This document shows, piece by piece, positions 1-5,787 of a stretch of DNA of 5,787 nucleotides; position 1 is the stretch's first letter, and the number at the start of each line of letters is the position of its first letter. The stretch lies in assembly GCA_947258625.1 (NCBI GenBank), contig CAMYJN010000182.1, positions 1 through 5,787 on the forward strand, in the 5' to 3' direction. The position numbers and the translations under genes were made by a program. The notes under the pieces were generated by a model. It worked only from the letters and a program-made list of their open reading frames with translations, did not search any database and was not told where the DNA came from. The DNA comes from an uncultured Polyangiaceae bacterium. Its GTDB lineage: Bacteria; Myxococcota_A; Polyangia; Polyangiales; Houyiibacteriaceae.

Positions 1-480
1 CTGGATCTCAAACCTTCGAACATCATCGTGTGCAACGCAGAAGCCGACACCGGCGTGGGTCAACCCCCCAAGCCCGTCCTGGTGGACTTCGGGCTCGCCG
101 GGCGTCACCTCCGGCCGGGTTGCGGCACTGCAAACTACGGGGCACCCGAGATTTGGGGCTCGGGTGACAGGTCTCGAGCCATTCCGGCCGACGTATACGC
201 GTTCGGATGCCTCATCTTCGAGGCGTACACCGGCAAGCCCTTGTTCGATGCGATCAGCGAGGCCGAACTGCTTGGCCAGCACATGGCCCACGACGGCGAA
301 CCCGAAGCCGTGCGCGCGCTGCTCGACAAGGCGGAAACCCGCGAACTCGGCGCGCTGATCGCCCGCTGCCTCCGGCGCGACCCGAAAGACCGAATCACGA
401 TTCGCCAGACGCGGCAGTTTCTCGCCGAACTGAGCCTCGGCGCCGAGAACGTCGAGTGGCCTGTGAGAATCGCGAGCTGA
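1..480 (+). CDS. Hanks-type serine/threonine protein kinase, C-terminal part (5' end outside window)
   Basis: This is the C-terminal 159 residues of a cytoplasmic protein kinase that transfers phosphate from ATP to protein Ser/Thr. The frame is open from base 1 and ends at TGA 478-480. It enters inside the catalytic loop: LDLKPSN gives catalytic Asp2, Lys4 and metal-binding Asn7. It continues with VDFGLAG (DFG at 29-31), GAPE (APE at 48-50), the helix F motif DVYAFG (64-69), and a C-lobe end with CLRRDPKDR and a helical tail. The N-lobe (glycine loop, beta3 Lys) lies outside the window. Oddities: the residue before the catalytic Asp is Leu, not the Arg of RD kinases; the DFG-to-APE segment is short (22 residues counted inclusively); and Asn7 to DFG carries a roughly 9-residue Pro/Gly-rich insert. 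The protein ends soon after the kinase fold, with no membrane segment or sensor domain at its C-terminus. Family assignment is secure; target and regulation are unknown. An internal ATG at 28 is not the start, because the catalytic motif lies upstream of it. Confidence 0.93.
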   Translation: MDLKPSNIIVCNAEADTGVGQPPKPVLVDFGLAGRHLRPGCGTANYGAPEIWGSGDRSRAIPADVYAFGCLIFEAYTGKPLFDAISEAELLGQHMAHDGEPEAVRALLDKAETRELGALIARCLRRDPKDRITIRQTRQFLAELSLGAENVEWPVRIAS

Positions 481-500
481 GCTAGACCGCTAAACGCGAA

Positions 501-530
501 GCGGGCTCCGGACCGAAGCCTGGAACCCGC
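501..530. terminator. GC-rich hairpin between convergent genes, candidate terminator
   Basis: GCGGGCTCC (501-509) pairs with GGAACCCGC (522-530) around a 12-nt loop. Read on the plus strand it has one C-A mismatch. Read on the minus strand that pair becomes a U-G wobble, so the stem is slightly better for the omp transcript. It lies 21 bases after the kinase stop and 39 bases beyond the omp stop, where a shared terminator is expected. There is no good T tract on either side (minus strand only TTCGCGTTTAG), so efficient intrinsic termination is uncertain. Confidence 0.4.
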
Positions 531-568
531 CGCGCAGCAGTTGGGCCCAATCAGGGCGCTAGGCGTGG

Positions 569-2383
569 CTACTCCATCGCGTCGGCGGCGTCCTCAGCGC
601 TGTCCTCGAGGCCGGTATCGACGAGGTGGAACTCGACGCGTCGGTTTTGCGCGAGCTCCTCCCTCGTCTTGGCGTCAGCGACCAACGGCCGGGTAGGACC
701 GAAGCCCTCCGGGATCAATCGCTCCTTGGCAACGTTGCCCCTGCCGACCAGGTAGCGAACGACCGTCGTCGCGCGCATCTTCGAGAGCCTCATGTTGTAC
801 TTGAGCTTGCCGGTCGAGTCCGTGTGTCCCTCGACTCGGATGAGCTCGATCTCCGGATGCGCGTTCAGGACCTCGGCCACGTTGTCCAGGAGCGCGAAGG
901 AGCGCTTCTGAAGCTTGTGACTGCCGGTCTTGAAGTACACCTTCTCGAGGATTTCGAGCTGTCCGAGGCCGATGATGACCAGCTGGGCGTTTTGACAGCC
1001 CTGATTCTCGACTGTGCCAGGCTCGTCCGGGCAGTTGTCGACGCGGTCGGGCACGCCGTCGCCATCACGATCCGGGTCCGGACAGCCGTTGTTCTCGAGG
1101 GTTCCCGGCTCGTTCGGACACTGGTCGTCGACATCCAAAATGCCGTCGCCATCGTTGTCCGGATCCGGGCATCCGTCCTCATCCTCGAAGCCGTCGATGT
1201 CTTCGGCGTCATTCGGACAGCCGTCATTGACGTCGAGCACGCCGTCGCCATCGTTGTCTAGGTCGGGACAACCGTCCTCGTCCTGAAAGCCATCGAAATC
1301 TTCAGGTTCGGTCGGACACTGGTCGACATCATCCAAAATGGTGTCGCCATCGATGTCCAGGATGGGCTCGACCCCGGGCATCGTGTAGCCAATCATGCCA
1401 ATGCCGCGCCAATCGGGCGCGCCGTAGCCCGCAGTCACGCCCGCGCTACCCGACACACCCACCACGAAGCCCTTGGGATGGAGGTACTTGAAGCCGCCGA
1501 GCACCTCGACGGGCGTCTGCTCTCGGGTCCAGAAGTCGGCTCCGGTATTCGCTGCGGTGCGGCCAAAAGCTTCCGCGGAGACCATGAACTTGTCCTCTGC
1601 GATCATGAACAGCAGACCCCCGCCAAAGGTGAACTCGTTGCCGACGAAAAGATTCGGGGCCACTTCCCGCCCATTCATGTTGCCGAGCTTGTAGCCGACC
1701 TGGATCGGAATGCGAACGATATCGCCGGCATTGAAAGTCGCCAAGAGCTCGAACCAGCCGCCGAGGTACGGCTTTTTGTCGAGCTGCCCGGCGTACTTCT
1801 GTTGATCGTCGGAAATGGACGCGGTGTTGATCGTCATCGTGGCCTGCAGGGCAAGCTCGAACACGTCGTCCCGTGTGCCCAGGATGTTTCCGCGTGCCCC
1901 AAAGTACACATCACCGAAGTGGCCGCCGTTCGGGAGCAGGTAGTTGAACATGCCGTTTGCACCGCCAGGAAGCCCTGCCGCTGCATTCGTCCCCGCGTCG
2001 ATGATGAAATGGTAGGGGATGTCCATGTAGATCACGAGGTGATCCCACAAACCCAAGTTCCACATGATGTGGCCGGTCAGCTGGCGATGAACGACCGACG
2101 CGGTCGTGCCGTTCCCGGACTGCTCGAAGACCAGCGCATCATCGTTGTAGTCGATGAAGACCATGATCCCGAACCGCTTGTGGCCCTGGCCGTCTGCCGT
2201 ACTCGTCGCAAAACCATCGGTCGCAAGCTCGGCCGGCCTGTACTGGTTCAGATCGATCTGTGACGTGAATTGCTGGGCCTGCACCGAGCTCCCGGCAACA
2301 AGCACGAGCGTCCCTGCCACCATCGCTGCCAGTGTCGCGATCCAGTCGCGGTTGAACATTCGTAGGTCATCGCTCTGATTCAC
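569..2383 (-). CDS. OmpA-family outer-membrane protein with TSP3 calcium-binding repeats
   Basis: This is a predicted outer-membrane protein of 604 residues that links the outer membrane to peptidoglycan. Residues 1-36 form a signal peptide (hydrophobic TLAAMVAGTLVLVAG, then signal peptidase I site VQA before QQ). Residues about 37-338 are rich in Gly/aromatic alternating strands, consistent with a beta-barrel. Residues 343-463 hold four Asp-rich TSP3 repeats with eight Cys. Residues about 480-588 are the OmpA C-terminal domain, with EGHTDSTG and NRRVEFHL. Asp522 and Arg537 are spaced 15 apart, as are the diaminopimelate-binding Asp271 and Arg286 of E. coli OmpA. The protein ends in an acidic tail. 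Start choice: GTG at 2383 has GGAGG 5 nt upstream. An in-frame ATG at 2395 would contain that ribosome site in its own codons, and an ATG at 2359 gives the cleanest signal peptide but has no Shine-Dalgarno. The gene is monocistronic here and divergent from the transporter. The barrel ligand or pore function cannot be read from sequence. Confidence 0.93.
   Translation of the reverse strand: MNQSDDLRMFNRDWIATLAAMVAGTLVLVAGSSVQAQQFTSQIDLNQYRPAELATDGFATSTADGQGHKRFGIMVFIDYNDDALVFEQSGNGTTASVVHRQLTGHIMWNLGLWDHLVIYMDIPYHFIIDAGTNAAAGLPGGANGMFNYLLPNGGHFGDVYFGARGNILGTRDDVFELALQATMTINTASISDDQQKYAGQLDKKPYLGGWFELLATFNAGDIVRIPIQVGYKLGNMNGREVAPNLFVGNEFTFGGGLLFMIAEDKFMVSAEAFGRTAANTGADFWTREQTPVEVLGGFKYLHPKGFVVGVSGSAGVTAGYGAPDWRGIGMIGYTMPGVEPILDIDGDTILDDVDQCPTEPEDFDGFQDEDGCPDLDNDGDGVLDVNDGCPNDAEDIDGFEDEDGCPDPDNDGDGILDVDDQCPNEPGTLENNGCPDPDRDGDGVPDRVDNCPDEPGTVENQGCQNAQLVIIGLGQLEILEKVYFKTGSHKLQKRSFALLDNVAEVLNAHPEIELIRVEGHTDSTGKLKYNMRLSKMRATTVVRYLVGRGNVAKERLIPEGFGPTRPLVADAKTREELAQNRRVEFHLVDTGLEDSAEDAADAME
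995..1357 (-). repeat. Four tandem TSP3 repeats inside the OmpA-family gene
   Basis: Four Asp-rich repeats of the form DxDxDGDGxxDxxDxCP occupy residues 343-463 of the outer-membrane protein. Spacing between successive DGD motifs is 33, 33 and 29 residues. The repeats fall into two classes. The first two continue with an acidic linker (EDFDGFQDEDGCPD, EDIDGFEDEDGCPD). The last two continue with a shorter linker (GTLENNGC, GTVENQGC). At DNA level the periods are 99, 99 and 87 bases, and an 18-base identity (gccgtcgccatcgttgtc) occurs at 1142-1159 and 1241-1258. TSP3 repeats bind Ca2+ through these Asp side chains and form a rigid periplasmic stalk between barrel and OmpA domain. Confidence 0.88.
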
Positions 2384-2388
2384 GCCGT

Positions 2389-2393
2389 CCTCC
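2389..2393 (-). promoter_or_regulatory. Ribosome binding site that fixes the omp start
   Basis: On the minus strand, GGAGG (2393 down to 2389) lies 5 nt before GTG 2383-2381. This is the only consensus-like Shine-Dalgarno near the N-terminus, and it overlaps the alternative ATG at 2395, whose own upstream (GGGGATGTGA) is poorer. It therefore favours GTG as the initiation codon. Confidence 0.55.
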
Positions 2394-2400
2394 ATTCACA

Positions 2401-2412
2401 TCCCCGCGGGGA
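2401..2412. repeat. 12-bp perfect palindrome in the omp leader
   Basis: TCCCCGCGGGGA is a perfect palindrome. It sits 17 nt upstream of the GTG start of the omp gene and just before its ribosome site. It could be an operator, or a dimerisation or structural element of the leader mRNA. With no loop it cannot form a stable hairpin by itself. Palindromes of G and C are fairly likely by chance in this composition. Confidence 0.35.
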
Positions 2413-2434
2413 CCAACGCCCCAAATCTCCGCGT

Positions 2435-2457
2435 AAGTGTTGTCCCTAGCCACACTT
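2435..2457. promoter_or_regulatory. Spaced inverted repeat AAGTGT-N11-ACACTT, possible operator
   Basis: AAGTGT (2435-2440) and ACACTT (2452-2457) are perfect inverted half-sites with centres 17 bp apart, in the noncoding region between the divergent omp and transporter genes. The geometry suits a dimeric DNA-binding protein, but the half-sites are only 6 bp and no regulator gene is next to them. Confidence 0.25.
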
Positions 2458-2464
2458 CGGTAAA

Positions 2465-2507
2465 AAAAGCGACGCAAAAGCGACTGAACGGACGATCCAA
2501 AAGCCGC
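2465..2507. repeat. Direct repeats of AAAAGCGAC upstream of the transporter operon
   Basis: AAAAGCGAC occurs at 2465-2473 and 2476-2484, with start points 11 bp apart (about one helical turn). A degenerate third copy, AAAAGCCGC, is at 2499-2507, 23 bp further on (about two turns). All three would face the same side of the DNA. The third copy directly abuts the candidate -10 element of the rightward promoter. They may be activator or repressor sites, or phased A-tracts that bend the DNA. The repeats are visible; the role is inference. Confidence 0.45.
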
Positions 2508-2516
2508 TGATATAGA
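2508..2516 (+). promoter_or_regulatory. Candidate extended -10 promoter for the transporter-mutase operon
   Basis: TGATATAGA fits an extended -10 (TGn followed by TATAGA, four of six to TATAAT). It is 23 bp upstream of the transporter ATG, which would give a short leader carrying AGGA at 2528-2531, 8 nt before the start. No convincing -35 lies at the right spacing, which is tolerable for an extended -10 or an activator-dependent promoter. Confidence 0.3.
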
Positions 2517-2539
2517 AAGAATCCGCTAGGATCACAGCG

Positions 2540-3895
2540 ATGCCCTCGACCCGTTACCGAGCCGCGCCGGCACCTTTGAAAGGCATGCCACCGGGGATTC
2601 CGTACATCGTCGCGAACGAGGCGGCCGAGCGGTACAGCTTCTATGGCATGCGGGCGATCTTGGTCATCTTCATGACCAAGTACTTGATGAACACCGAGGG
2701 CGAGCTCGACCTGATGACGGACGAGCAGGCGAAGACCTGGTTTCACGTATTTGTGATGGCGGTCTACACGTTCCCGATTCTCGGCGCAATGATATCCGAT
2801 GGCCTTCTCGGGAAGTACCGGACGATTATGGTGCTTTCGATCGTGTACTGCCTGGGGCATCTGACTCTCGCAATCGACGACAGCAGAGTCGGGTTGGGCC
2901 TTGGCCTCGCCCTCATCGCAGTGGGTTCAGGTGGCATCAAACCGTGCGTATCGGCGCATGTCGGAGATCAGTTCGGTCAATCCAACGCCTACCTTCTAAC
3001 GAAAGTCTTCGGTTGGTTCTACTTCGCCATCAACGTCGGCGCGCTCGCGTCCATCTTGTTTGCAGAGCCTCTCCTTCACCGCTTCGGGCCCTCGATTGCG
3101 TTCGGAGTTCCGGGCGTGCTGATGGCGCTTGCAACATTCGTCTTTTGGACCGGACGCAACAAATTCGTCCACATCCCGCCGGGGGGTCTTGCGTTCGTTC
3201 GCGAGATCCTCAGCCGGGAGGGTCTCAAGGTGCTCGGAAGGCTTGCCATCATCTACGCGTTCATCTTGATGTTCTGGGCGCTCTTCGATCAGCAGGGCTC
3301 GGCCTGGGTGCTCCAAGCGCAGCGCATGGACCGGCACTTCATCGTCGATTGGGATCCATCGCAAGCCCAGTGGCTCAATCCCGCCCTCGTGCTCATCTTC
3401 ATTCCGCTCTTCAATCGCGTGGTTTACCCGATGTTTGACGGATTTTGGCCCCTCACCCCGCTCCGAAAGATCTCGATCGGGCTTTTCCTCACCGTTCCCG
3501 CGTTTCTGCTTCCCGCCTGGCTCGAAGCACGGCTGGATGCGGGGGAAACGGTCAACATCGTCTGGCAGCTCGGCTGTTACATCATCATGACCGCCGCGGA
3601 AATCCTCATCTCGATCACCGCACTCGAGTTCTCCTACACCCAAGCGCCCAGACGAATGAAGTCGGTGGTGATGGGCGCGTTTTTCGCAAGCGTCGCTGCA
3701 GGAAACCTCTTCACAGCGGCGGTGAACTTCTTCATTCAGAACCCGGACGGATCCAGTAAGCTCGATGGTCCGTCGTATTATCTCTTCTTTGCGGCGGCCA
3801 TGGGGGTGACTGCCATACTCTTCGTTCCGGTGGCGGTCTGGTACAAGGAACGGACATACATACAGGACGAATCGGCAAACGAGGCCGCAGCGTGA
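2540..3895 (+). CDS. POT/PTR2-family proton-coupled peptide transporter
   Basis: This is an inner-membrane symporter of the major facilitator superfamily that imports di- and tripeptides with protons. It has 451 residues and about 12 predicted membrane helices. Family signatures in order: the TM1 ExxER motif (Glu27, Glu30, Arg31 in NEAAERYSFYG); GSGGIKPCVSAHVGDQF in TM4 with the conserved Lys134; FYFAINVGAL in TM5; FWALFDQQGS (245-254) with Trp256 in TM7; and a TM10 region with Glu363 in LEFSYTQAP followed by MKS. The loop between TM6 and TM7 is short (about residues 205-233), so the two extra helices HA and HB of many bacterial POTs appear absent. The large TM9-TM10 extracellular domain of animal PEPT1 is also absent, replaced by a few residues near 330-338. 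ATG at 2540 has AGGA 8 nt upstream. The stop overlaps the start of the next gene by 4 bp. Exact substrate preference is not shown by the sequence. Confidence 0.95.
   Translation: MPSTRYRAAPAPLKGMPPGIPYIVANEAAERYSFYGMRAILVIFMTKYLMNTEGELDLMTDEQAKTWFHVFVMAVYTFPILGAMISDGLLGKYRTIMVLSIVYCLGHLTLAIDDSRVGLGLGLALIAVGSGGIKPCVSAHVGDQFGQSNAYLLTKVFGWFYFAINVGALASILFAEPLLHRFGPSIAFGVPGVLMALATFVFWTGRNKFVHIPPGGLAFVREILSREGLKVLGRLAIIYAFILMFWALFDQQGSAWVLQAQRMDRHFIVDWDPSQAQWLNPALVLIFIPLFNRVVYPMFDGFWPLTPLRKISIGLFLTVPAFLLPAWLEARLDAGETVNIVWQLGCYIIMTAAEILISITALEFSYTQAPRRMKSVVMGAFFASVAAGNLFTAAVNFFIQNPDGSSKLDGPSYYLFFAAAMGVTAILFVPVAVWYKERTYIQDESANEAAA
3881..3884 (+). promoter_or_regulatory. Ribosome binding site of the mutase, inside the transporter gene
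   Basis: GAGG lies 7 nt before GTG 3892, within the last codons of the transporter. It supports the GTG start and the GTGA overlap, and hence coupled translation of the two proteins. Confidence 0.6.
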
Positions 3896-5619
3896 GCACC
3901 ATCGACAGAGCACGATCTTGGATCGCCATGGACCCTGATCCCGAAACGCGGCGCGAGCTCCAGGCGCTCGTGGACCACCAGGATGTCGCCGCGCTCGAAG
4001 AACGCTTTGCTGGGCCGTTGGAGTTTGGCACCGCGGGGCTTCGAGGATTGTTGGGCGCCGGACCATCTCGAATGAATCGAGTGACCGTCGCGCAGGCGAC
4101 CGCGGGTCTTTGTGCCTGGTTGAAGCGAGAGGTCCCCGATGCGGCCTCTCGCGGCATTTGTGTGGGCCGCGATGCCCGCCCCAAGAGCGACCTCTTCGAG
4201 CGTGACGTCATCGAAATCGCCACCGGCGCAGGCGTTCCCGTCTGGAGCTTCAGCGAGCTGGCGCCCACCCCGGTCGTCGCGTTTGCAGTGTTGGAGCTTC
4301 ACGCGGCCGGCGGCGTGATGATCACCGCGAGCCATAACCCGCCTGGCTACAACGGGTACAAGGTTTACTGGGAGAACGGCGCGCAGATCATTCCTCCGAA
4401 CGACCAGGGCATTGCCGACGAAATTGAGCGTTGTCCTCCCCTGGAACAGATTCCCAGGCTCTCGGTCGAGGAAGCGAGGGCCCGCGAGTTGCTCCGGGAC
4501 GCCGACCACGTTCGCCAGCGCTACGTCGAACGTATTGCCGCAGAGGTTCGCGACACCGCCCCCGGCGCTGACCTTCGCATCGCCTATACGGCACTTCACG
4601 GAGTCGCCGAAGACACGTTTCGGAAGGTCCTGGCTCGAGCGGGCTTCGCAGATGTACAGAGCGTGAGCGAACAGGCACGTCCGGACGGCAGCTTTCCGAC
4701 GGTTGCCTTTCCCAATCCGGAGGAGCCCGGCGCGATGGACCGAGTTCTCGCTCTCGCCAACGACGTCCATGCCGATCTTGCGATCGCGAACGACCCCGAT
4801 GGCGATCGTGTGGCGGTTGCGGTTCGTGGCCCGCAAGGCTTCGAGTCCTTGTCGGGCAATGACATCGGTGTGCTCTTGGCAAACGATTTGTTGGAACGGC
4901 ATCTGGGCTCCGGTCAGCCGGTCGTGATTTCCACGTTGGTGAGCAGTCCGATGCTCGGCCCCGTCGCGGCGAGCTACGGCGCCCGATGGGAGCAGACCCT
5001 CACCGGGCACAAGTGGATCCAAAACCGCGCGCTCGAGCTCGAAGAAGAAGGCTATGTCTACCTTTTCGGGTACGAAGAGGCGCTTGGGTATGCGCCGTCT
5101 TCGGCCGTTCGTGACAAAGACGGCATCAGCTCTGCCCTGCTTCTGGCCGACATCGCTTCGCGCTTCAAAGCGCAGGGCGCGACGCTGCTCGACGCGAGGG
5201 ATCAACTCTGGCGCAAGCATGGTTTCTTCGCGGACCGCCAGGTTTCGGTGCGCTTCGAGGGAGCGGACGCCCAGGCACGGATGAACGCCATTGTCGATCG
5301 CTGCAGGGAAAGCCCGCCGCTGGCGATCGGCGGCCAAGCCGTGCTTCGAATGCTGGATTTGGGGCGCCAACTGCAATGGACGCCGCTCGCTGTGAGTCCG
5401 CTCCTGGGGCGAGCTGCCAGCAACCTGTTGGTTTTCGAGCTGCAAGGCGGCCATCGAGCCATGATGCGACCGAGTGGGACCGAGCCGAAGCTCAAGTACT
5501 ACTTCTACGCCGCCGCGCCGGCGCGACTGAGCAACAATCTCTCCGAGGCAAGAGAGAAGGCAGTCGCGGTGCTCGAGCAAATGGTCGACGACCTGGTCAA
5601 TCAGTCCAACGATTGCTGA
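3892..5619 (+). CDS. Alpha-D-phosphohexomutase, PGM2/PgcA type (phosphoglucomutase/phosphomannomutase)
   Basis: This cytoplasmic enzyme moves phosphate between C1 and C6 of hexose phosphates through a phosphoserine and a bisphosphate intermediate. At 575 residues it is complete. It opens with a helical region leading to LEFGTAGLRG (43-52). All four signatures are intact: catalytic TASHNP with Ser147; the Mg2+ loop DPDGDR (301-306; Asp301, 303, 305); the sugar-specificity loop GYEEALG (393-399); and the phosphate loop RPSGTEPK (526-533). NGYKVYWENGAQI after the active site and LTGHKWI (370-376) resemble human PGM2 and Bacillus PgcA rather than classical Pgm or AlgC. Glucose-1-phosphate, mannose-1-phosphate and pentose-1-phosphate are therefore all possible substrates. 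Start: GTG 3892 with GAGG 7 nt upstream, overlapping the transporter stop (GTGA), which indicates an operon and translational coupling. Family assignment is secure; the substrate is inferred. No terminator with a T tract is visible downstream. Confidence 0.95.
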   Translation: MSTIDRARSWIAMDPDPETRRELQALVDHQDVAALEERFAGPLEFGTAGLRGLLGAGPSRMNRVTVAQATAGLCAWLKREVPDAASRGICVGRDARPKSDLFERDVIEIATGAGVPVWSFSELAPTPVVAFAVLELHAAGGVMITASHNPPGYNGYKVYWENGAQIIPPNDQGIADEIERCPPLEQIPRLSVEEARARELLRDADHVRQRYVERIAAEVRDTAPGADLRIAYTALHGVAEDTFRKVLARAGFADVQSVSEQARPDGSFPTVAFPNPEEPGAMDRVLALANDVHADLAIANDPDGDRVAVAVRGPQGFESLSGNDIGVLLANDLLERHLGSGQPVVISTLVSSPMLGPVAASYGARWEQTLTGHKWIQNRALELEEEGYVYLFGYEEALGYAPSSAVRDKDGISSALLLADIASRFKAQGATLLDARDQLWRKHGFFADRQVSVRFEGADAQARMNAIVDRCRESPPLAIGGQAVLRMLDLGRQLQWTPLAVSPLLGRAASNLLVFELQGGHRAMMRPSGTEPKLKYYFYAAAPARLSNNLSEAREKAVAVLEQMVDDLVNQSNDC

Positions 5620-5787
5620 GCAGCGCGCGGGCCATCGCGTCCCAAGCCAGCGATGCACGAACCAGTTCTTTGGCCTCTCGGGCAGCCGTACGGTGGCACG
5701 GCAGCGGCGGGCGGCCGCACGAATTGGGCGGCGGCAGCGCCGCGCTCAGCCGATGGGCTTGGCGTTCGCAAGTCTCGGAACGTTGAC
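5597..5787 (-). CDS. Possible C-terminal tail of a minus-strand gene entering from the right edge (unrecognised)
   Basis: A minus-strand frame is open from the window edge to TGA at 5599-5597, giving 62 residues plus stop, and it would overlap the mutase 3' end by 23 bp. Its last part (AAREAKELVRASLAWDAMA, then RALLSN) looks like an amphipathic helix and resembles the C-terminal helix of many family 4 glycosyltransferases, with the usual SW-x-A-x-A pattern. The upstream half is Pro- and Cys-rich and does not look like that fold, so this may be chance, a frameshifted gene, or a different protein. The other minus-strand frames stop nearby or carry low-complexity Ala/Pro residues. Existence is uncertain and the function call is only a resemblance. 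Confidence 0.25.
   Translation of the reverse strand, partial: QRSETCERQAHRLSAALPPPNSCGRPPLPCHRTAAREAKELVRASLAWDAMARALLSNRWTD

Noticed and set aside
626..1261. 211-codon plus-strand open frame opposite the TSP3/OmpA part
   Set aside because: Its Val/Leu-rich repetitive translation is the complement of the Asp codons in the TSP3 repeats, not an independent gene.
1478..2263. 261-codon plus-strand open frame opposite the omp barrel region
   Set aside because: It is a shadow of the omp gene; its translation has no motif, and the real gene has signal peptide, TSP3 and OmpA domains.
2396..2860. 154-codon minus-strand frame ending just upstream of the omp gene
   Set aside because: It mostly lies antisense to the transporter N-terminus, is rich in His/Arg without a fold-like pattern, and has no supporting motif.
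2996..4066. 356-codon minus-strand open frame across the transporter-mutase junction
   Set aside because: It is a highly charged shadow frame opposite two well-supported genes.
5633..5655. Inverted repeat CATCGC-N11-GCGATG just after the mutase stop
   Set aside because: The stem is short with a long loop and no T tract; it is likely chance, and lies in a possible minus-strand reading frame.
3778..5658. 626-codon minus-strand open frame antisense to the mutase and the transporter end
   Set aside because: The opposite strand carries a complete phosphohexomutase with all signature motifs. The antisense translation has no recognisable domain and is explained by GC-biased codon use that removes stops from the complementary frame.
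5728..5743. Hairpin GCGGCG-GCAG-CGCCGC downstream of the mutase
   Set aside because: The 6-bp stem is perfect, but no T tract follows on either strand and the area is strongly G/C-repetitive, so it is not supported as a terminator.

Overview
The window has high GC, with codon third positions mostly G or C. It combines a Hanks-type Ser/Thr kinase, a large OmpA-family outer-membrane protein with thrombospondin type 3 (TSP3) calcium-binding repeats, and a peptide transporter of the proton-coupled oligopeptide transporter (POT) family. This suggests a Gram-negative bacterium of the Myxococcota/deltaproteobacterial type. The lineage is inferred from protein families and composition; there is no rRNA or other marker gene to confirm it.

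Layout. Positions 1-480 (+) hold the C-terminal part of a protein kinase cut by the window edge. It converges on a minus-strand gene at 569-2383, which encodes a secreted OmpA-like protein: signal peptide, predicted beta-barrel, four TSP3 repeats, and a peptidoglycan-binding OmpA domain. A GC-rich hairpin lies between the two converging genes. Positions 2384-2539 are a divergent regulatory region with a 12-bp palindrome over the omp leader, a spaced inverted repeat, three copies of an AAAAGCGAC-like element, and a candidate extended -10 promoter facing right. To the right, a two-gene operon holds a POT/PTR2 peptide transporter (2540-3895) and a PGM2/PgcA-type phosphohexomutase (3892-5619). The two overlap by 4 bp (GTGA), so they are probably translationally coupled. 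The last 168 bases hold no complete gene. A minus-strand reading frame entering from the right edge ends at 5597, inside the mutase 3' end, and may be the tail of another gene.

How they work together. The omp product would anchor the outer membrane to peptidoglycan. The transporter would import di- and tripeptides across the inner membrane, and the mutase would interconvert sugar-1- and sugar-6-phosphates in the cytoplasm. The tight coupling of transporter and mutase is clear in the sequence, but no pathway obviously explains it. I see no CRISPR array, mobile element, tRNA or rRNA, and no clear new multi-gene system. The points most worth a second look are the animal PEPT1-like signatures of the transporter, its pairing with the mutase, the unusual kinase catalytic loop and short activation segment, and the repeats in the divergent promoter region.
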